Source: Xanthomonas chitinilytica
GTDB lineage: Bacteria; Pseudomonadota; Gammaproteobacteria; Xanthomonadales; Xanthomonadaceae
Direction of reading: 5' to 3'
Assembly: GCF_026107455.2 (NCBI RefSeq)
Contig: NZ_JAPCHY010000001.1
Coordinates: forward strand, 124,001-188,000
DNA length: 64,000 nt
This document shows positions 20,080 to 30,819 of this stretch, one piece after another. A program made the translations under genes and the position numbers. Below the pieces are notes generated by a model, which saw only the letters and a program-made list of their open reading frames with translations, had not been told where the DNA came from and did not search any database. The stretch's first letter is position 1. Each line of letters begins with the position of its first letter.

Positions 20080-21378
20080 CTACCGGCTCAGCGCCGCCCA
20101 GCGTGCCTGCAGTTCTTCCAGCCGCAGGTCGGCAGCCGCACCCGGCGACACCCGCGCGGCGAGGCTGCCTTCCGGCGTGCGCCCCTGCCCCGCCGTGTCG
20201 GCGGACGCGGCGGCGGCCTTGTAGGCCTCGCGGAACGGCACCCCGGCGACGGCCGCCTCGACCGCGACGTCGGTGGCGTACATGCCCGAGTCGATGGCCG
20301 CGCGCAGCCGGTCTTCGCGCCATTCCAGGTTGGCCAGCAGCGCCGGCAGCAGTTCCAGCGCCGCCAGGCCGCGGCCGAAGCCGTGGAAGATCGCGCCCTT
20401 GCTGGCCTGCAGGTCGCGGTGGTAGCCCGACGGCAGCGACAGCAGCTGCTCGATCTCGGTGCGCGCGGCAGCCACGCTGGCATGGGTGGCGCGCATCAGT
20501 TCGATCACGTCGGGGTTGCGCTTGTTGGGCATGATCGAGCTGCCGGTGGTGTACTGCGCCGGCAGCGCGACGAAGGCGAACTCGCCGCTGGTGAACAGCG
20601 ACAGGTCCCAGGCGATGCGGCGCAGGTCCAGCGTCGCGCCGCCCAGCGCCTCCAGTGCGGCCATCTCGAACTTGCCGCGCGAAAGCTGGGCGTAGATCGG
20701 GCTGACCTGCATCCGCGCGAAGCCCAGCGCCTGCGTGGTGTGCTCGCGGTCCAGCGGCAGGTTGACGCCATAGCCGGCGGCGGTGCCCAGCGGGTTGGCA
20801 TCGACCAGCGCGCGGGTGTCGGCAGCGCGCACCGCGTTGTCGATGAAGGCCTCGGCCCAGCCGGCCCACCACATCCCGGCCGAGGACACCACGGCGCGCT
20901 GGATGTGGGTGTAACCGGGCACCGGCAGGCCCGATTCGGCCGCGGCGCGGTCGAGCGCGACGCGGGCGATCTGGCGGCTCAGTTCGGCCACGCGCGCCAG
21001 CTTGTCCTTCAACCACAGCCGGGTGGCGACCAGGATCTGGTCGTTGCGGCTGCGGCCGGTGTGGATCTTGCGCCCGGCATCGCCCAGGCGTTCGGTCAGC
21101 CGCGCCTCGATCGCCGAGTGGCAATCCTCGTAGCGTTCGTCGAGCACGAAGGCGCCGCTGCGGAAGTCGTCGGCCAGCAGCGCAAGTTCGCGCTTCAGGC
21201 CGGCCAGCTCCTCGCCGGAGAGGATGCCGATGTGCTGCAGGCCCTCGGCGTGGGCGCCACTGGCGGCGATGTCGTACAGGAAGAACTCGCGGTCCAGGAT
21301 CACGTCGTCGCCGGCGAGGAAGGTCTGGATCTTGGCGTCTACCGCGACGCCGGGTTTCTGCCACAGCAAGTTGGTCAT
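20080..21378 (-). CDS. argH: Argininosuccinate lyase
   Basis: This is the last step of arginine synthesis: argininosuccinate to arginine and fumarate. The 432-residue product carries the fumarase/aspartase superfamily signature [12 protein letters not shown] (279-290; catalytic Ser S281), H158 in YTHIQRA and HTGRSRNDQ (106-114). It is somewhat shorter than the E. coli enzyme (457), which is usual for this lineage. It lies downstream of argC, with a REP hairpin in the gap. Confidence 0.95.
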   Translation of the reverse strand: MTNLLWQKPGVAVDAKIQTFLAGDDVILDREFFLYDIAASGAHAEGLQHIGILSGEELAGLKRELALLADDFRSGAFVLDERYEDCHSAIEARLTERLGDAGRKIHTGRSRNDQILVATRLWLKDKLARVAELSRQIARVALDRAAAESGLPVPGYTHIQRAVVSSAGMWWAGWAEAFIDNAVRAADTRALVDANPLGTAAGYGVNLPLDREHTTQALGFARMQVSPIYAQLSRGKFEMAALEALGGATLDLRRIAWDLSLFTSGEFAFVALPAQYTTGSSIMPNKRNPDVIELMRATHASVAAARTEIEQLLSLPSGYHRDLQASKGAIFHGFGRGLAALELLPALLANLEWREDRLRAAIDSGMYATDVAVEAAVAGVPFREAYKAAAASADTAGQGRTPEGSLAARVSPGAAADLRLEELQARWAALSR

Positions 21379-21406
21379 GGGAGTCTCGATATTCTGGTTG
21401 TCCTGG

Positions 21407-21471
21407 TAGGAGCGACGTAAGTCGCGACGGGCTTTACCGGTAAAGCTTCGTCGCGACTTACGTCGCTCCTA
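21407..21471. repeat. REP/BIME-like long hairpin inside arg operon, copy 4
   Basis: Perfect 23-nt arms at 21407-21429 and 21449-21471 (starting TAGGAGCGACGTAAG) flank the 16-nt palindrome GCTTTACCGGTAAAGC (21431-21446). It occupies most of the 109-nt gap between argC (stop 21488) and argH (start 21378), so it is transcribed within the operon. Confidence 0.88.
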
Positions 21472-21487
21472 CAGAAGCAGGCTTGGG

Positions 21488-22437
<950 letters not shown>

Positions 22438-22441
<4 letters not shown>

Positions 22442-23046
22442 GGGTGCGAATCCAGGCGGAACTGCAGGTGGCGCTTCACCGCCGGCCATTCCGCATCGGT
22501 GATGGAGAACACGACGGTATCGCGCGGCGAGCCGTCGGCGTGGCGTTTGTGGTTGCGCAGCACGCCGTCCTGCCTGGCGCCGAGCCGGGCGATGGCCGCG
22601 CGCGAGGCATGGTTGAACCAGCTGGTCTCGAAGAACACGCCGATGCAGCCGAGCGTCTCGAACGCATGCGCCAGCAGCATCCGCTTGGCGTCGGTGTTGA
22701 CGCCGGTGCGCTGCGCGCCGGGCGCATACCAGGTGTAGCCGATGCTCAGCTTCGGCACGTCCGGCTCCAGAGCGTAGAAACGGGTGCTGCCGACGATCGT
22801 ACCGGTTGCATCGCGCACCACGAACGGCAACGCACGCCCTTCGGCCCGCGCCCTCAATGCATCATCGACGTAGCCGGCAATCGCCTCCGGAGCCGGCACG
22901 TTGCTGAACCATTGCCGCGCCAGTTCGCCCCCGCCCAGCGCCTGCCGCAGGCCTTCCACATGCGCGGCCTGCAGCGGTTCGAGCACGGCATGGCGACCGG
23001 CCAGGGTCGGCACTTCGTTCCAGTCCGGCGACAGGGGGATGCCCAT
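22438..23046 (-). CDS. GNAT acetyltransferase, RimJ/RimL-like
   Basis: The 202-residue product fits the GNAT N-acetyltransferase fold of the RimJ/RimL branch: the N-terminus [12 protein letters not shown], a strand [17 protein letters not shown], and acetyl-CoA loop [15 protein letters not shown], where Q/R-x-x-G-x-G/A is modified. It is locked between argB and argC, 3 nt after argB and overlapping argC by 4 nt, so it is part of the operon. The argB product already contains an acetylglutamate synthase domain, so this gene is probably not that activity. The substrate is unknown; a protein N-terminus or an arginine-pathway intermediate are both guesses. Confidence 0.8.
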
Positions 23047-23049
23047 GGT

Positions 23050-24378
23050 TCAGCCCACCAGGCTCGGCTGGCGCGCGCCGCAATGGCGCACGTAGCCCTG
23101 GATGCCGTCGAAGCCGTCGGCGCCGTACCAGAACACCTTCCAGTCATCGAGCTTGTAGCAGCCGTCGGATTCGGCGTAGTAGAAATGGTTGACCGGGTTG
23201 CCGTTGCGCGAACGCCAGAACAGCTGCGGGGTTTCCTCCCGCATCACGTTCCATACCGCGCGGCCCAGGCCCTCGCCCTGCGCGTCGTCGAGCACCGCGA
23301 ACTTGTCCAGGTACACGCCCTCGGCTTCCCGCGTCAGGATCACCGCGGTGCGGTAGTTCTCGCTGATGTAGGCACGCAGCAGCTGCGTCTTTTCGAAGTA
23401 GTCCGGCACCAGGGTGCGGCCGAAGCTGGATTCGATCAGGCCCTTGAGCCGCGGCAGGTCCAGCTGCTCCCACGACGTGGCCTTGAGCACCCGCTCGCCG
23501 CGGCGCACCAGCGTGCCCGAGCCCTTGTGGGTGAACAGCTCCTTGGCCAGGTCCGCCGGCCGGGTGATCGACACCGACGACTCCAGCGGCAGCCGGTCCA
23601 GCAAATCCTTGATCTGCTCGATCTTGACCCGCATGCCGCCGTTGATCCACGGCTGCTGCATCAGGTGCTCGTACTCGGTGGACAGGTTGATCGAGTCGAT
23701 CACCTTGCCGTCCTCGCCCAGCAGGCCGCCGGTGCCGGTGAGGAAGATGATCTTGTACGGTTGCAGTTCCTGCACCAGCTCGTTGGCGGCGAAGTCGGCG
23801 TTGACGTTGAGGATCTGCCCGCTGGGGGTCTCGCCCAGGCTGGTGATGACCGGGATCGAGCCGGCGCGCAGGCTGGCCTCGATCGGCGCCAGGTTGACCT
23901 TGCGCACCTCGCCGACCAGGCCGTAGACGGACTGGTCCAGGTAACCGGCCTCGAACACGCCGCCGGTGATCGAGGTCGCGCGCGCGCCGTTCTGCTGCAG
24001 CGCCTCGACCAGCCGCAGGTTGGAAGCCTGGAATACCCGGCGCACGATCGCCAGCGCCTCGGGCGTGGTCACGCGCAGGCCGTCGACGGTCTGCTTCTCG
24101 ATGCCGGCGGCCGACAGCTCGGCGTCCAGCTGCGGGCCGGCGCCGTGCAGCACGATCGGGGTCAGGCCGACTTCCTGCAGGAACGACAGCGAGGAGGTCA
24201 GCGCATCGAGGTCGTCGCGCAGCACCGCGCCGCCGACCTTGACCACGGCGAAGCGCTTGGCGTCCAGCTGCGAGAAGCGCTTGAGGTACTGGCTGATCTC
24301 CTTCGCGCTGGCCATGCTCGAAAGCAGGCGCACGATGGTCTGGCGGGTCTGGCGGTGGGGTTGCATGGCAGGGGACAT
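23050..24378 (-). CDS. argB: Bifunctional N-acetylglutamate kinase/synthase (ArgB-ArgA fusion)
   Basis: This enzyme carries out the first two steps of arginine synthesis. The 442-residue product has an N-terminal amino-acid kinase domain (about 25-290, with [11 protein letters not shown] and [14 protein letters not shown]) joined to a C-terminal GNAT domain (about 300-435, with [29 protein letters not shown] split over it). This vertebrate-like NAGS/K architecture is known from Xanthomonas and Maricaulis. I chose the ATG at 24378 ([10 protein letters not shown]); an upstream in-frame ATG at 24489 lies inside argE. No separate argA or argJ is needed. Confidence 0.93.
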   Translation of the reverse strand: MSPAMQPHRQTRQTIVRLLSSMASAKEISQYLKRFSQLDAKRFAVVKVGGAVLRDDLDALTSSLSFLQEVGLTPIVLHGAGPQLDAELSAAGIEKQTVDGLRVTTPEALAIVRRVFQASNLRLVEALQQNGARATSITGGVFEAGYLDQSVYGLVGEVRKVNLAPIEASLRAGSIPVITSLGETPSGQILNVNADFAANELVQELQPYKIIFLTGTGGLLGEDGKVIDSINLSTEYEHLMQQPWINGGMRVKIEQIKDLLDRLPLESSVSITRPADLAKELFTHKGSGTLVRRGERVLKATSWEQLDLPRLKGLIESSFGRTLVPDYFEKTQLLRAYISENYRTAVILTREAEGVYLDKFAVLDDAQGEGLGRAVWNVMREETPQLFWRSRNGNPVNHFYYAESDGCYKLDDWKVFWYGADGFDGIQGYVRHCGARQPSLVG

Positions 24379-24448
24379 TGCGTGCGTCTTTCGGTGCGAG
24401 GGAGGTCGCGGTGGGTAAGGTCCGGCGGCGGGCGCCGGCGGTGTCGGC

Positions 24449-25546
24449 TCAGGCGCCGTGTTGCAGGATGCGGTGGACCGATGCGGCATAGCGCTGCAGC
24501 TGCTCCAGCGTCACGAACTCGTCGGCGGTGTGTGCCTGGGCGATGTCGCCCGGACCATAGACCAGCGCGGTGTAGCCGCCGGCCGAGAACAGCGAGGCCT
24601 CGGTCCAGAAGTCCACCGCGTTGCCGATCGGCAGGTCCAGCGCGTCGGCCGCGTCGCGCGCGGCCAGGCGCCGTTCCTCGGCGCGGGCGATGTCGCCCGA
24701 GGGCAGGCTCGGGCCACGGAAGGTCTCCTCGAAATGCGCGGCGGCCGGCTCGGCAAAACCGGCGAAGGTGGCCAGCAGCTGGTCCACGTCCATCGACGGC
24801 AGCGGGCGGAAGCCGAAGCGCAGCTCGGCCGCCGGCGCGATCATGTTGGCCTTGATGCCGCCTTCGACCCGGCCGATGTTGAAACGCAGCCCGGTCAGGC
24901 CGCCGAAGCGCGCGTGCGCCAGCGACTCGACGTGATCCAGCGCGCGGCCACCCCAGCGCATCGCCTGGTGCAGCGCACTGGCCGCCGCATCCTGCCTGCC
25001 CGAGGCATGGCCGGCGCGGCCGGCGAAGCGCATCAGCACCGAGGAGATGCCGCGGTGCGCGAGCACCGCCTCGCCCATCGTCGGCTCGGCCACCAGCACC
25101 GCCTCGTACGGGATGCCGCGGGCAAGGAACGCGGCGATGCAGCGCGGGTCGTTCGCCTCTTCGTCGGAGGAGAACAGGAACGCCGCATCGCCCCCGCTGG
25201 CGTTGGCCGCGGCCACCAGCGCGGCGGCGGCGCCCTTGATGTCGCACACGCCCAGCCCGACCACGCGGTCGTCCAGCCGCCGCATCGCGTGCGGGTCGGC
25301 GCTCCAGTGCGGCGAATCGGGCACCGTGTCCAGGTGCACGTTGAACAGGTACTTCGGCGTGCCGCGCACCGCGTACAGGCTCACCGCGCCGGCGCCATGG
25401 TCGATCACCTCGACGGCGAAGCCCGGCAGGTGGGCGCGCAGGTAGTCGAAGATGCCGCCGGTGGTGATGGCGCGCGGCGGGTTGCGGGTGTCGAAGGACA
25501 CCAGCTTTTCCAGGTGCGTGAGGGTGGATTCGAGCAGGTCGGTCAT
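24449..25546 (-). CDS. argE: M20 deacetylase, probably N-acetyl-L-citrulline deacetylase
   Basis: This zinc amidohydrolase removes the acetyl group late in the pathway. The 365-residue product has M20 metal-binding residues H71 and D73 ([12 protein letters not shown]), D102 (GVCDIKGA), and E129/E130 (SSDEEAND). In Xanthomonas the homologous enzyme acts on N-acetylcitrulline, consistent with the acetylornithine-type carbamoyltransferase encoded two genes upstream in the operon; I infer that specificity from context. It starts 10 nt after the upstream GNAT gene. Confidence 0.9.
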   Translation of the reverse strand: MTDLLESTLTHLEKLVSFDTRNPPRAITTGGIFDYLRAHLPGFAVEVIDHGAGAVSLYAVRGTPKYLFNVHLDTVPDSPHWSADPHAMRRLDDRVVGLGVCDIKGAAAALVAAANASGGDAAFLFSSDEEANDPRCIAAFLARGIPYEAVLVAEPTMGEAVLAHRGISSVLMRFAGRAGHASGRQDAAASALHQAMRWGGRALDHVESLAHARFGGLTGLRFNIGRVEGGIKANMIAPAAELRFGFRPLPSMDVDQLLATFAGFAEPAAAHFEETFRGPSLPSGDIARAEERRLAARDAADALDLPIGNAVDFWTEASLFSAGGYTALVYGPGDIAQAHTADEFVTLEQLQRYAASVHRILQHGA

Positions 25547-25556
25547 GGGAATCGGA

Positions 25557-26000
25557 TCAGGCGGCCGTCGCCGCGGCCTGGTAGATGTCGGGACGCAGGA
25601 TTTCCATCAGCGACTGCGGCGCGGCGGGCGCGGCGAAGCCGTACTGCGCGTACAGCCCGTGCGCGTCGGAAGTCGCCAGCATGAAGCGGCGCAGGCCCTG
25701 CAGCCGTGGATCGGCGAGGACCGCCTCGACCAGTCGCTTGCCGTAGCCATGCCCGCGATGCTCCGGCAGCACGAACACGTCGGCCAGATAGCCGAAGGTC
25801 GCGCCGTCGGTGACCACCCGGGCGAACGCCACCTGCCCGGCGCCCTCGACGTGGCCGCCGAAGCACAGCGAACCGGCGATCGCCCGCTCCACGGTGTCGC
25901 GCGGGACGCCGCCGCTCCAGTAGGCCTCGGTCGCGAGGAAACGGTGGATCAGGTCCACGTCCAGCTCATGCTTGTCGGTGCTGATGCGCAGTGTGTTCAT
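25557..26000 (-). CDS. GNAT family acetyltransferase
   Basis: This 147-residue single-domain GNAT has the acetyl-CoA pyrophosphate loop EHRGHGYGKRL (R-x-x-G-x-G) after the LADVFVLP strand and YAQYGF near the C-terminus. It sits between argG and argE with a 10-nt gap to argE, so it is co-transcribed. It is the second GNAT inside this arginine operon. The substrate is unknown. Confidence 0.85.
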   Translation of the reverse strand: MNTLRISTDKHELDVDLIHRFLATEAYWSGGVPRDTVERAIAGSLCFGGHVEGAGQVAFARVVTDGATFGYLADVFVLPEHRGHGYGKRLVEAVLADPRLQGLRRFMLATSDAHGLYAQYGFAAPAAPQSLMEILRPDIYQAAATAA

Positions 26001-26022
26001 GGCTATCCGGCTAGCGAACCAA

Positions 26023-26050
26023 CGTCGCCCCCGCGCGGGCGGGGACGACG
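26023..26050. repeat. Intercistronic GC-rich hairpin (second REP type)
   Basis: CGTCGCCCCCGC and GCGGGGACGACG arms form an imperfect hairpin in the 60-nt gap between argG and the GNAT gene. It resembles the CCCCGC-N-GCGGGG repeats common in intergenic DNA of related genomes. Only one copy is seen in this window. Confidence 0.5.
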
Positions 26051-26060
26051 GCTTCGGGTC

Positions 26061-27254
26061 TCAGCGGTTGACCTGCGCGTACAGCGTCGAGCTCATCCCG
26101 AACAGCTTGATGAAGCCCTCGGCCTCCTCCACGCCCCAGTCGGCCGACTGCGCGTAGGTCGCGCCCTTGGCGTTGAGCAGGTGCGGCGACTTCACCGCCA
26201 CCGCGTCGACGCGGCCGCCGCGGGTCTCCAGCACCACCTCGCCGTTGACCTTGGCCTGCGAGGATTTCAGGAACGCCTCGATGTCGGTCTTCAGCGGGTC
26301 GTGGTAGAAGCCCTCGTACACCAGCTCCACCCACTTGCGCGCCACGTCCGGCTTGAAGCGGTTCTGCTGCTTGGTCAGCACCGCGTCCTCCAGCGCGCGG
26401 TGCGCGGCCAGCAGCGAGACCAGCCCCGGCGCCTCGAACACGATGCGGCCCTTCAGACCGATCACGGTGTCGCCGGTGTAGACGCCGCGACCGACGCCGT
26501 ACGGGGCGAACAGCTTGTTGAGCCTGGCCAGGATCTGCTCGCCCGGCAGCGCCTTGCCGTCCAGTTCGACGGCTTCGCCCTCGACGAACTTCAGGGTCAC
26601 GGTCAGCGGCTCCAGCGGCCACGCGCTGCGCGGCGCGCACCAGCCGCGCGCGCCCTCGCCCGGGGTTTCCCAGCGGTCGATCTCGCCGCCGGACATGGTC
26701 ACGCCCAGCAGGTTCTCGTTGATGGTGTAGGCCTTCTGCTTGGCGCGCACGCCGAAACCGCGCTCTTCCAGGTACTTCTGCTCGTAGGCGCGGGTCTGGG
26801 TGTGTTCCTTCTGGATCTCGCGGATCGGGGCGACGATCTGGTAATCGCCCAGTGCCTTCACCGCCAGGTCGAAGCGCACCTGGTCGTTGCCCATGCCGGT
26901 GCAGCCGTGGGCGATGGCGTTGGTGCCCAGCTCGGCGGCGCGCTTGATCGCGGCGTCGACGATCAGGTAGCGGTCGGACACCAGCAGTGGGTACTGGCCC
27001 TGGTAGCCCTCGCCGGCCCACACGAAGGGCTTGACGAAGCCTTCCCAGATCGCCGGGCCGCCGTCGACGGTGACGTGGCTGGCCACGCCCAGTTCGGCGG
27101 CGCGCTTCTCGATGATGTCGCGCTCCTCGGCGTCCACGCCGCCGGTGTCGGCGAATACGGTATGCACGTTCCAGCCGCGCTCCTGCAGGTAGGGCACGCA
27201 GAAGCTGGTGTCGAGTCCGCCGGAAAAGGCCAGCACGATGTCTTTGTTGCTCAT
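26061..27254 (-). CDS. argG: Argininosuccinate synthase
   Basis: This enzyme condenses citrulline and aspartate with ATP. The 397-residue product has the N-type ATP pyrophosphatase loop [12 protein letters not shown] (residues 9-20) and [12 protein letters not shown]. It is of the type I length (about 400). It lies 28 nt downstream of the argF-like gene; both products are consistent with citrulline reaching ArgG after deacetylation. Confidence 0.96.
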   Translation of the reverse strand: MSNKDIVLAFSGGLDTSFCVPYLQERGWNVHTVFADTGGVDAEERDIIEKRAAELGVASHVTVDGGPAIWEGFVKPFVWAGEGYQGQYPLLVSDRYLIVDAAIKRAAELGTNAIAHGCTGMGNDQVRFDLAVKALGDYQIVAPIREIQKEHTQTRAYEQKYLEERGFGVRAKQKAYTINENLLGVTMSGGEIDRWETPGEGARGWCAPRSAWPLEPLTVTLKFVEGEAVELDGKALPGEQILARLNKLFAPYGVGRGVYTGDTVIGLKGRIVFEAPGLVSLLAAHRALEDAVLTKQQNRFKPDVARKWVELVYEGFYHDPLKTDIEAFLKSSQAKVNGEVVLETRGGRVDAVAVKSPHLLNAKGATYAQSADWGVEEAEGFIKLFGMSSTLYAQVNR

Positions 27255-27282
27255 GGGGGATGTCCGATGTGAAGTGGGGGAA

Positions 27283-28293
27283 TTACTGCGAGGCCAGCGC
27301 GGCCATGATCGCCTTCTGCACGTGCAGGCGGTTCTCGGCCTCGTCGATGGCGATGCATTGCGGCGAATCCATCACCCCGTCGTTGGCCTTGACGTTGCGG
27401 CGCAGCGGCAGGCAGTGGCTGAACACGCCGTTGTTGGTCAGCGCCATCTTGGCCTCGTCGACCATGAAGTGCCTGTACTGGTCGCGGATCGGCTTCTCCG
27501 GCTCCCAGTTGCCGAAGAACGGCAGCGCGCCCCAGCTCTTGGCGTAGACCACGTCGGCACCGGCGTAGGCGCTTTCGATATCGTGGCTGACGGTCAGCGA
27601 GCCGCCGCTCTCGGCGACGTTCTGCGCAGCCCAGCCCATGTAGCGCTCGTCGAGGAGGTACTGCTCGGTCGGGCACAGCAGGGTCACGTCCATGCCCATG
27701 CGGGTGGCGATGGTCAGCGCCGAATTGGCCACCGCGGTATTGAGCGGCTTGGGGTGGTAGGTCCAGGTCAGCACGTATTTCTTGCCGCGCAGATCGCTGG
27801 TGCCGAAGTGCTCCTGCAGCGCCAGGATGTGCGCCAGCTCCTGGCACGGATGGGTGATGGTCTCCATGTTGATGACCGGCACCGGCGAATACCTGGCGAA
27901 CGACTTCAGCACGATGTCCTGGCGGTCGTAGGCCCAGTCCACGAACTTCGGGAAGGCGCGCACGCCGATCAGGTCGACGTAGCGGCCGAGCACGCGCGCC
28001 ACCTCGGCGATGTGCTCCTCGGTGTCGCCGTCCATCACCGTGCCCAGGTTGAATTCGATCGGCCACGCATCCTTGCCCGGCTGCAGCACCACCGCATGCC
28101 CGCCCAGCTGGAACGCGCCCAGCTCGAAGCTGGTGCGGGTGCGCATGGACGGATTGAAGAACACCAGCGCGATCGACTTGCCCTTGAGCTCGTCGCCCAG
28201 CTTGTTGCGCTTGAACAGCGCCGCCTGGGTCAGCAGGGCATCCAGGTCGGTACGGCTCCAGTCCTGGGTGTTCAGGAAGTGCTTCAGGGACAT
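27283..28293 (-). CDS. argF': N-acetylornithine carbamoyltransferase
   Basis: This enzyme carbamoylates N-acetylornithine to N-acetylcitrulline instead of using free ornithine. The 336-residue product has the diagnostic phosphate loop NPSMRTRTS (47-55; ordinary OTCases have STRTR), Glu92 in [11 protein letters not shown], and Lys302 in [10 protein letters not shown]. These match the substrate-reading residues described for the Xanthomonas campestris enzyme, where Lys302 is carboxylated. The ATG at 28293 has AAAGGA eight bases upstream. It is the first gene of the arg operon, behind a 160-nt leader with a terminator-like hairpin. Confidence 0.96.
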   Translation of the reverse strand: MSLKHFLNTQDWSRTDLDALLTQAALFKRNKLGDELKGKSIALVFFNPSMRTRTSFELGAFQLGGHAVVLQPGKDAWPIEFNLGTVMDGDTEEHIAEVARVLGRYVDLIGVRAFPKFVDWAYDRQDIVLKSFARYSPVPVINMETITHPCQELAHILALQEHFGTSDLRGKKYVLTWTYHPKPLNTAVANSALTIATRMGMDVTLLCPTEQYLLDERYMGWAAQNVAESGGSLTVSHDIESAYAGADVVYAKSWGALPFFGNWEPEKPIRDQYRHFMVDEAKMALTNNGVFSHCLPLRRNVKANDGVMDSPQCIAIDEAENRLHVQKAIMAALASQ

Positions 28294-28404
28294 CGATCGA
28301 TCCTTTGCTGCGTGGGGGGCCGCCGTTGCCGGCGGGGAATGCGCGGATGCGCGGGGGCTACCTTGGAAAACGTTCAGATGAAACTTTTTCGGAAAGCGGA
28401 AACG

Positions 28405-28430
28405 AAAAAACCCAGCCTGGGCTGGGTTTT
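28405..28430 (-). terminator. Terminator/attenuator hairpin upstream of argF
   Basis: On the minus strand AAAACCCAGC-CCAG-GCTGGGTTTT is a 10-bp stem with tetraloop followed by a further TT and then CG, an intrinsic terminator 112 nt before the argF start codon. The 5' arm (ACCCAGC, 28427-28421) is also complementary to GCTGGGT at the end of the leader ORF (28464-28458), which could form a competing antiterminator. It may alternatively end transcription of the UmoD-like gene. Confidence 0.75.
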
Positions 28431-28455
28431 CCGAACAGACAGCACGAAGCTCCGG

Positions 28456-28557
28456 TTACCCAGCGAGGATGTGGGGTTCCGGTCGGCGGGCACGGGACGT
28501 CATGCCGGAAGCCATCCGGGCGGCGCTGGTACCAAGCTGGAAGCTGTTCGATTTCAT
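28456..28557 (-). CDS. Candidate leader peptide of the arginine operon
   Basis: This 33-codon ORF lies between the UmoD-like gene stop and the terminator hairpin before argF. The sequence runs MKSNSFQLGTSAARMASG, then MTSRARRPEPHILAG. It has four Arg codons (positions 14, 22, 24 and 25, three of them clustered) and ends at a TAA 25 nt before the hairpin. Its codons 10-12 (CCAGCG) can pair with CGCTGG near its end, and GCTGGGT of its last codons can pair with the 5' arm of the terminator, giving the 1:2, 2:3, 3:4 logic of ribosome-mediated attenuation. There is no clear Shine-Dalgarno, so translation is unproven. Confidence 0.45.
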   Translation of the reverse strand: MKSNSFQLGTSAARMASGMTSRARRPEPHILAG

Positions 28558-28598
28558 GGCCGGCGATGGTCGCATGCGCAAGGGACGCGCGCAAGCGG

Positions 28599-29174
28599 TC
28601 AGGGCGTGATCGCCGCGGCTTCGCCGTCGTCGTCGGTCAGGTCGGGGGTCACCGACACCCGCAGCCGCAGCCGGTTGCCGGGGTCCTCGGGCAGCCGCGA
28701 GCGGTACTTGGTGCCCTTGTAGACGTAGTCCACGTCGTAGGCGATGGGCCGGCGGAACTCGCGCCCGACCTCGACGACCCGGCAGTCGGGCGTCAGCAGC
28801 GTGGTGTTGCCGGGACTCACCGCCAATGCCGCGGCTTCCCGCTCGGCCAGCACCTCGTCCTCGACACGGCGGCCGAAGATGCTCTTGACCGAGTCCATGA
28901 AGCGGCTGAAGCGCCCCTTCTCCTCCTCGGCCGTCACCCGCACCGGGGCCAGCGTGCGCGTGGACACCGGCTCGCAGTGCTCCTCGGTGCGCGTGGCGCG
29001 CAACACCTGGAACACCGGCTCGACGTTGAGCACCTGCGCGTAGTCGAAGCGGACGTTCTCGACGATGACGACCCGGTTGCGCAGGTCCGGCTCCTGGTGC
29101 TGGTCCTGGGCCGCGGTCGGCGATGCAACGCATGCAAGCAGGCAAGCCAGCAACAACAGCAGAACGGGATTCAT
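28599..29174 (-). CDS. Exported UmoD-like protein of unknown function
   Basis: The 191-residue product has a signal peptide ([23 protein letters not shown]; the ATG at 29174 is chosen because it begins the signal). Conserved-looking elements are [19 protein letters not shown] near the N-terminus and [19 protein letters not shown] with [10 protein letters not shown] at the C-terminus. These resemble proteins annotated as UmoD-family in Xanthomonadaceae; that match is from memory. The glycine-zipper segment present in some relatives is missing here. It is divergent from cysS. Confidence 0.6.
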   Translation of the reverse strand: MNPVLLLLLACLLACVASPTAAQDQHQEPDLRNRVVIVENVRFDYAQVLNVEPVFQVLRATRTEEHCEPVSTRTLAPVRVTAEEEKGRFSRFMDSVKSIFGRRVEDEVLAEREAAALAVSPGNTTLLTPDCRVVEVGREFRRPIAYDVDYVYKGTKYRSRLPEDPGNRLRLRVSVTPDLTDDDGEAAAITP

Positions 29175-29294
29175 CGGCACCAGACAGTCTGACAATGGCG
29201 GGTAGTGTAGGCATCCGTGCCCGCAAGCGGCTGAACATTACCCTTCCGGCGGCCCCCTGCCCAGCCCGGGCGTGCCGGCGGGCGGCCGGGCCGG

Positions 29295-29300
29295 TAGAAT
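29295..29300 (+). promoter_or_regulatory. Candidate -10 box for cysS
   Basis: TAGAAT lies 29 bases before the cysS ATG, predicting a short 5' leader of about 23 nt. The same hexamer precedes metX and phbB in this window. Confidence 0.4.
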
Positions 29301-29329
29301 CCCGAGGTTCGCCATCCCCCCGACCGACG

Positions 29330-30703
29330 ATGACCCTGCGCCTGCACAACAACCTGACGCGGCAGCTCGAGCCGTTCGCCCCGCTCGACCCGGCCAGCCC
29401 CACCATGTACGTGTGCGGACCCACGGTCTACAACTACGTCCACATCGGCAACGCCCGCGGCCCGGTGGTGTTCGGGGTGCTGGCGGCGCTGCTGCGGCGG
29501 CGCTACGGCGCCCTGCGCTACGCCCGCAACATCACCGACGTGGACGACAAGATCAACGCCGCCGCCGCCGAGCAGGGCGTGCCGATCTCGGCCATCACCG
29601 ACCGCTTCGCCGCCGCCTATCGCGAGGACATGGCGGCGCTGGGCGTGGCCCCGCCGGACATCGAGCCGGAAGCCACCGCGCACATCCCGCAGATCGTCGC
29701 CATGATCGGGCGGCTGATCGAAAGCGGCCACGCCTATGCCGCCGAAGGCCACGTGCTGTTCTCGGTGGCCAGCTTCGGCGACTACGGCAAGCTTTCGCGG
29801 CGCGATCCGGAGGAGATGCTGGCCGGCGCGCGGGTGGAAGTGGCGCCGTACAAGCGCGATGCCGGCGATTTCGTGCTGTGGAAGCCCTCCTCCGACGACC
29901 TGCCGGGCTGGGATTCGCCCTGGGGCCGCGGCCGCCCGGGCTGGCACATCGAGTGCTCGGCGATGGCCGCCGCGCACCTGGGCGAGACCATCGACATCCA
30001 CGCCGGCGGCGTCGACCTGCAGTTCCCGCACCACGAGAACGAGATCGCGCAGAGCGAATGCGCCCACGGCGGGCGGACCTTCGCCCGGTTCTGGCTGCAC
30101 AACGGCATGCTCAACTTCGGCGGCGCCAAGATGAGCAAGTCGATCGGCAACATCGAACGCGTGCACGACCTGGTGCGCAAGCACCCGCCGGAGGCGCTGC
30201 GCTACGCGCTGCTGTCGGCGCACTACCGGCAGCCGCTGGACTGGTCCGACGCGCTGATCGAGCAGTCGGTGCGCACCCTGGACCGGCTCTACGGCACGCT
30301 GCGCGAGCTGGCGGACATCGAGGCCGTCGCCACGATTCCGGCCGAAATCGAGAACGCGCTGGACGACGACCTCAACACCCCGCAGGCGCTGGCCGAGCTG
30401 GCCCGCATCGCCGGCGAGGCGCGCAAGGCGGAAACCGCCGCCGACAAGGCGCGGCTGAAGGCCGGGCTGCTCGGCGCCGGCCTGGCGCTGGGCCTGCTGC
30501 AGCAGGCGCCCGCCGACTGGTTCAACCGCGGCGCCAGCAGCGACGACGATGCCCGCATCCAGGGCCTGATCGACGAGCGCGCCGCGGCCAAGAAATCGCG
30601 CGACTTCGCGCGGGCCGACGCCATCCGCGATCAGCTGGACGCCGAGGGCATCGTGCTCGAGGACACGCCGCAGGGCGTACGCTGGGTGAGGAAACGCGCC
30701 TAG
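29330..30703 (+). CDS. cysS: Cysteinyl-tRNA synthetase
   Basis: This is a class I aminoacyl-tRNA synthetase. The 457-residue product starts [12 protein letters not shown]; a longer in-frame reading from 29123 is promoter and leader DNA. Signatures are C29 (zinc) in [18 protein letters not shown] split around HIGN at 38-41, the [10 protein letters not shown] zinc-site region, and [11 protein letters not shown] (KMSKS). The DALR-like C-terminal helix region is present. It is normal length and followed by sufE. Confidence 0.96.
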   Translation: MTLRLHNNLTRQLEPFAPLDPASPTMYVCGPTVYNYVHIGNARGPVVFGVLAALLRRRYGALRYARNITDVDDKINAAAAEQGVPISAITDRFAAAYREDMAALGVAPPDIEPEATAHIPQIVAMIGRLIESGHAYAAEGHVLFSVASFGDYGKLSRRDPEEMLAGARVEVAPYKRDAGDFVLWKPSSDDLPGWDSPWGRGRPGWHIECSAMAAAHLGETIDIHAGGVDLQFPHHENEIAQSECAHGGRTFARFWLHNGMLNFGGAKMSKSIGNIERVHDLVRKHPPEALRYALLSAHYRQPLDWSDALIEQSVRTLDRLYGTLRELADIEAVATIPAEIENALDDDLNTPQALAELARIAGEARKAETAADKARLKAGLLGAGLALGLLQQAPADWFNRGASSDDDARIQGLIDERAAAKKSRDFARADAIRDQLDAEGIVLEDTPQGVRWVRKRA

Positions 30704-30819
30704 CACGCCCCCAACCGGCCCTCCGCTGCGCTGACTGCCCCGGCCGTGGATGGCCGGACGCACGATCCGGAGTCGCCACGCTCCCCTGGGGCGGCTTCCA
30801 CGAAACAACCGAGAACGAC

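Noticed and set aside
28358-28594. 78-codon minus-strand frame overlapping the arg leader
   Set aside because: It reads through the terminator hairpin and has no Arg cluster; the 33-codon frame fits the attenuator geometry better.
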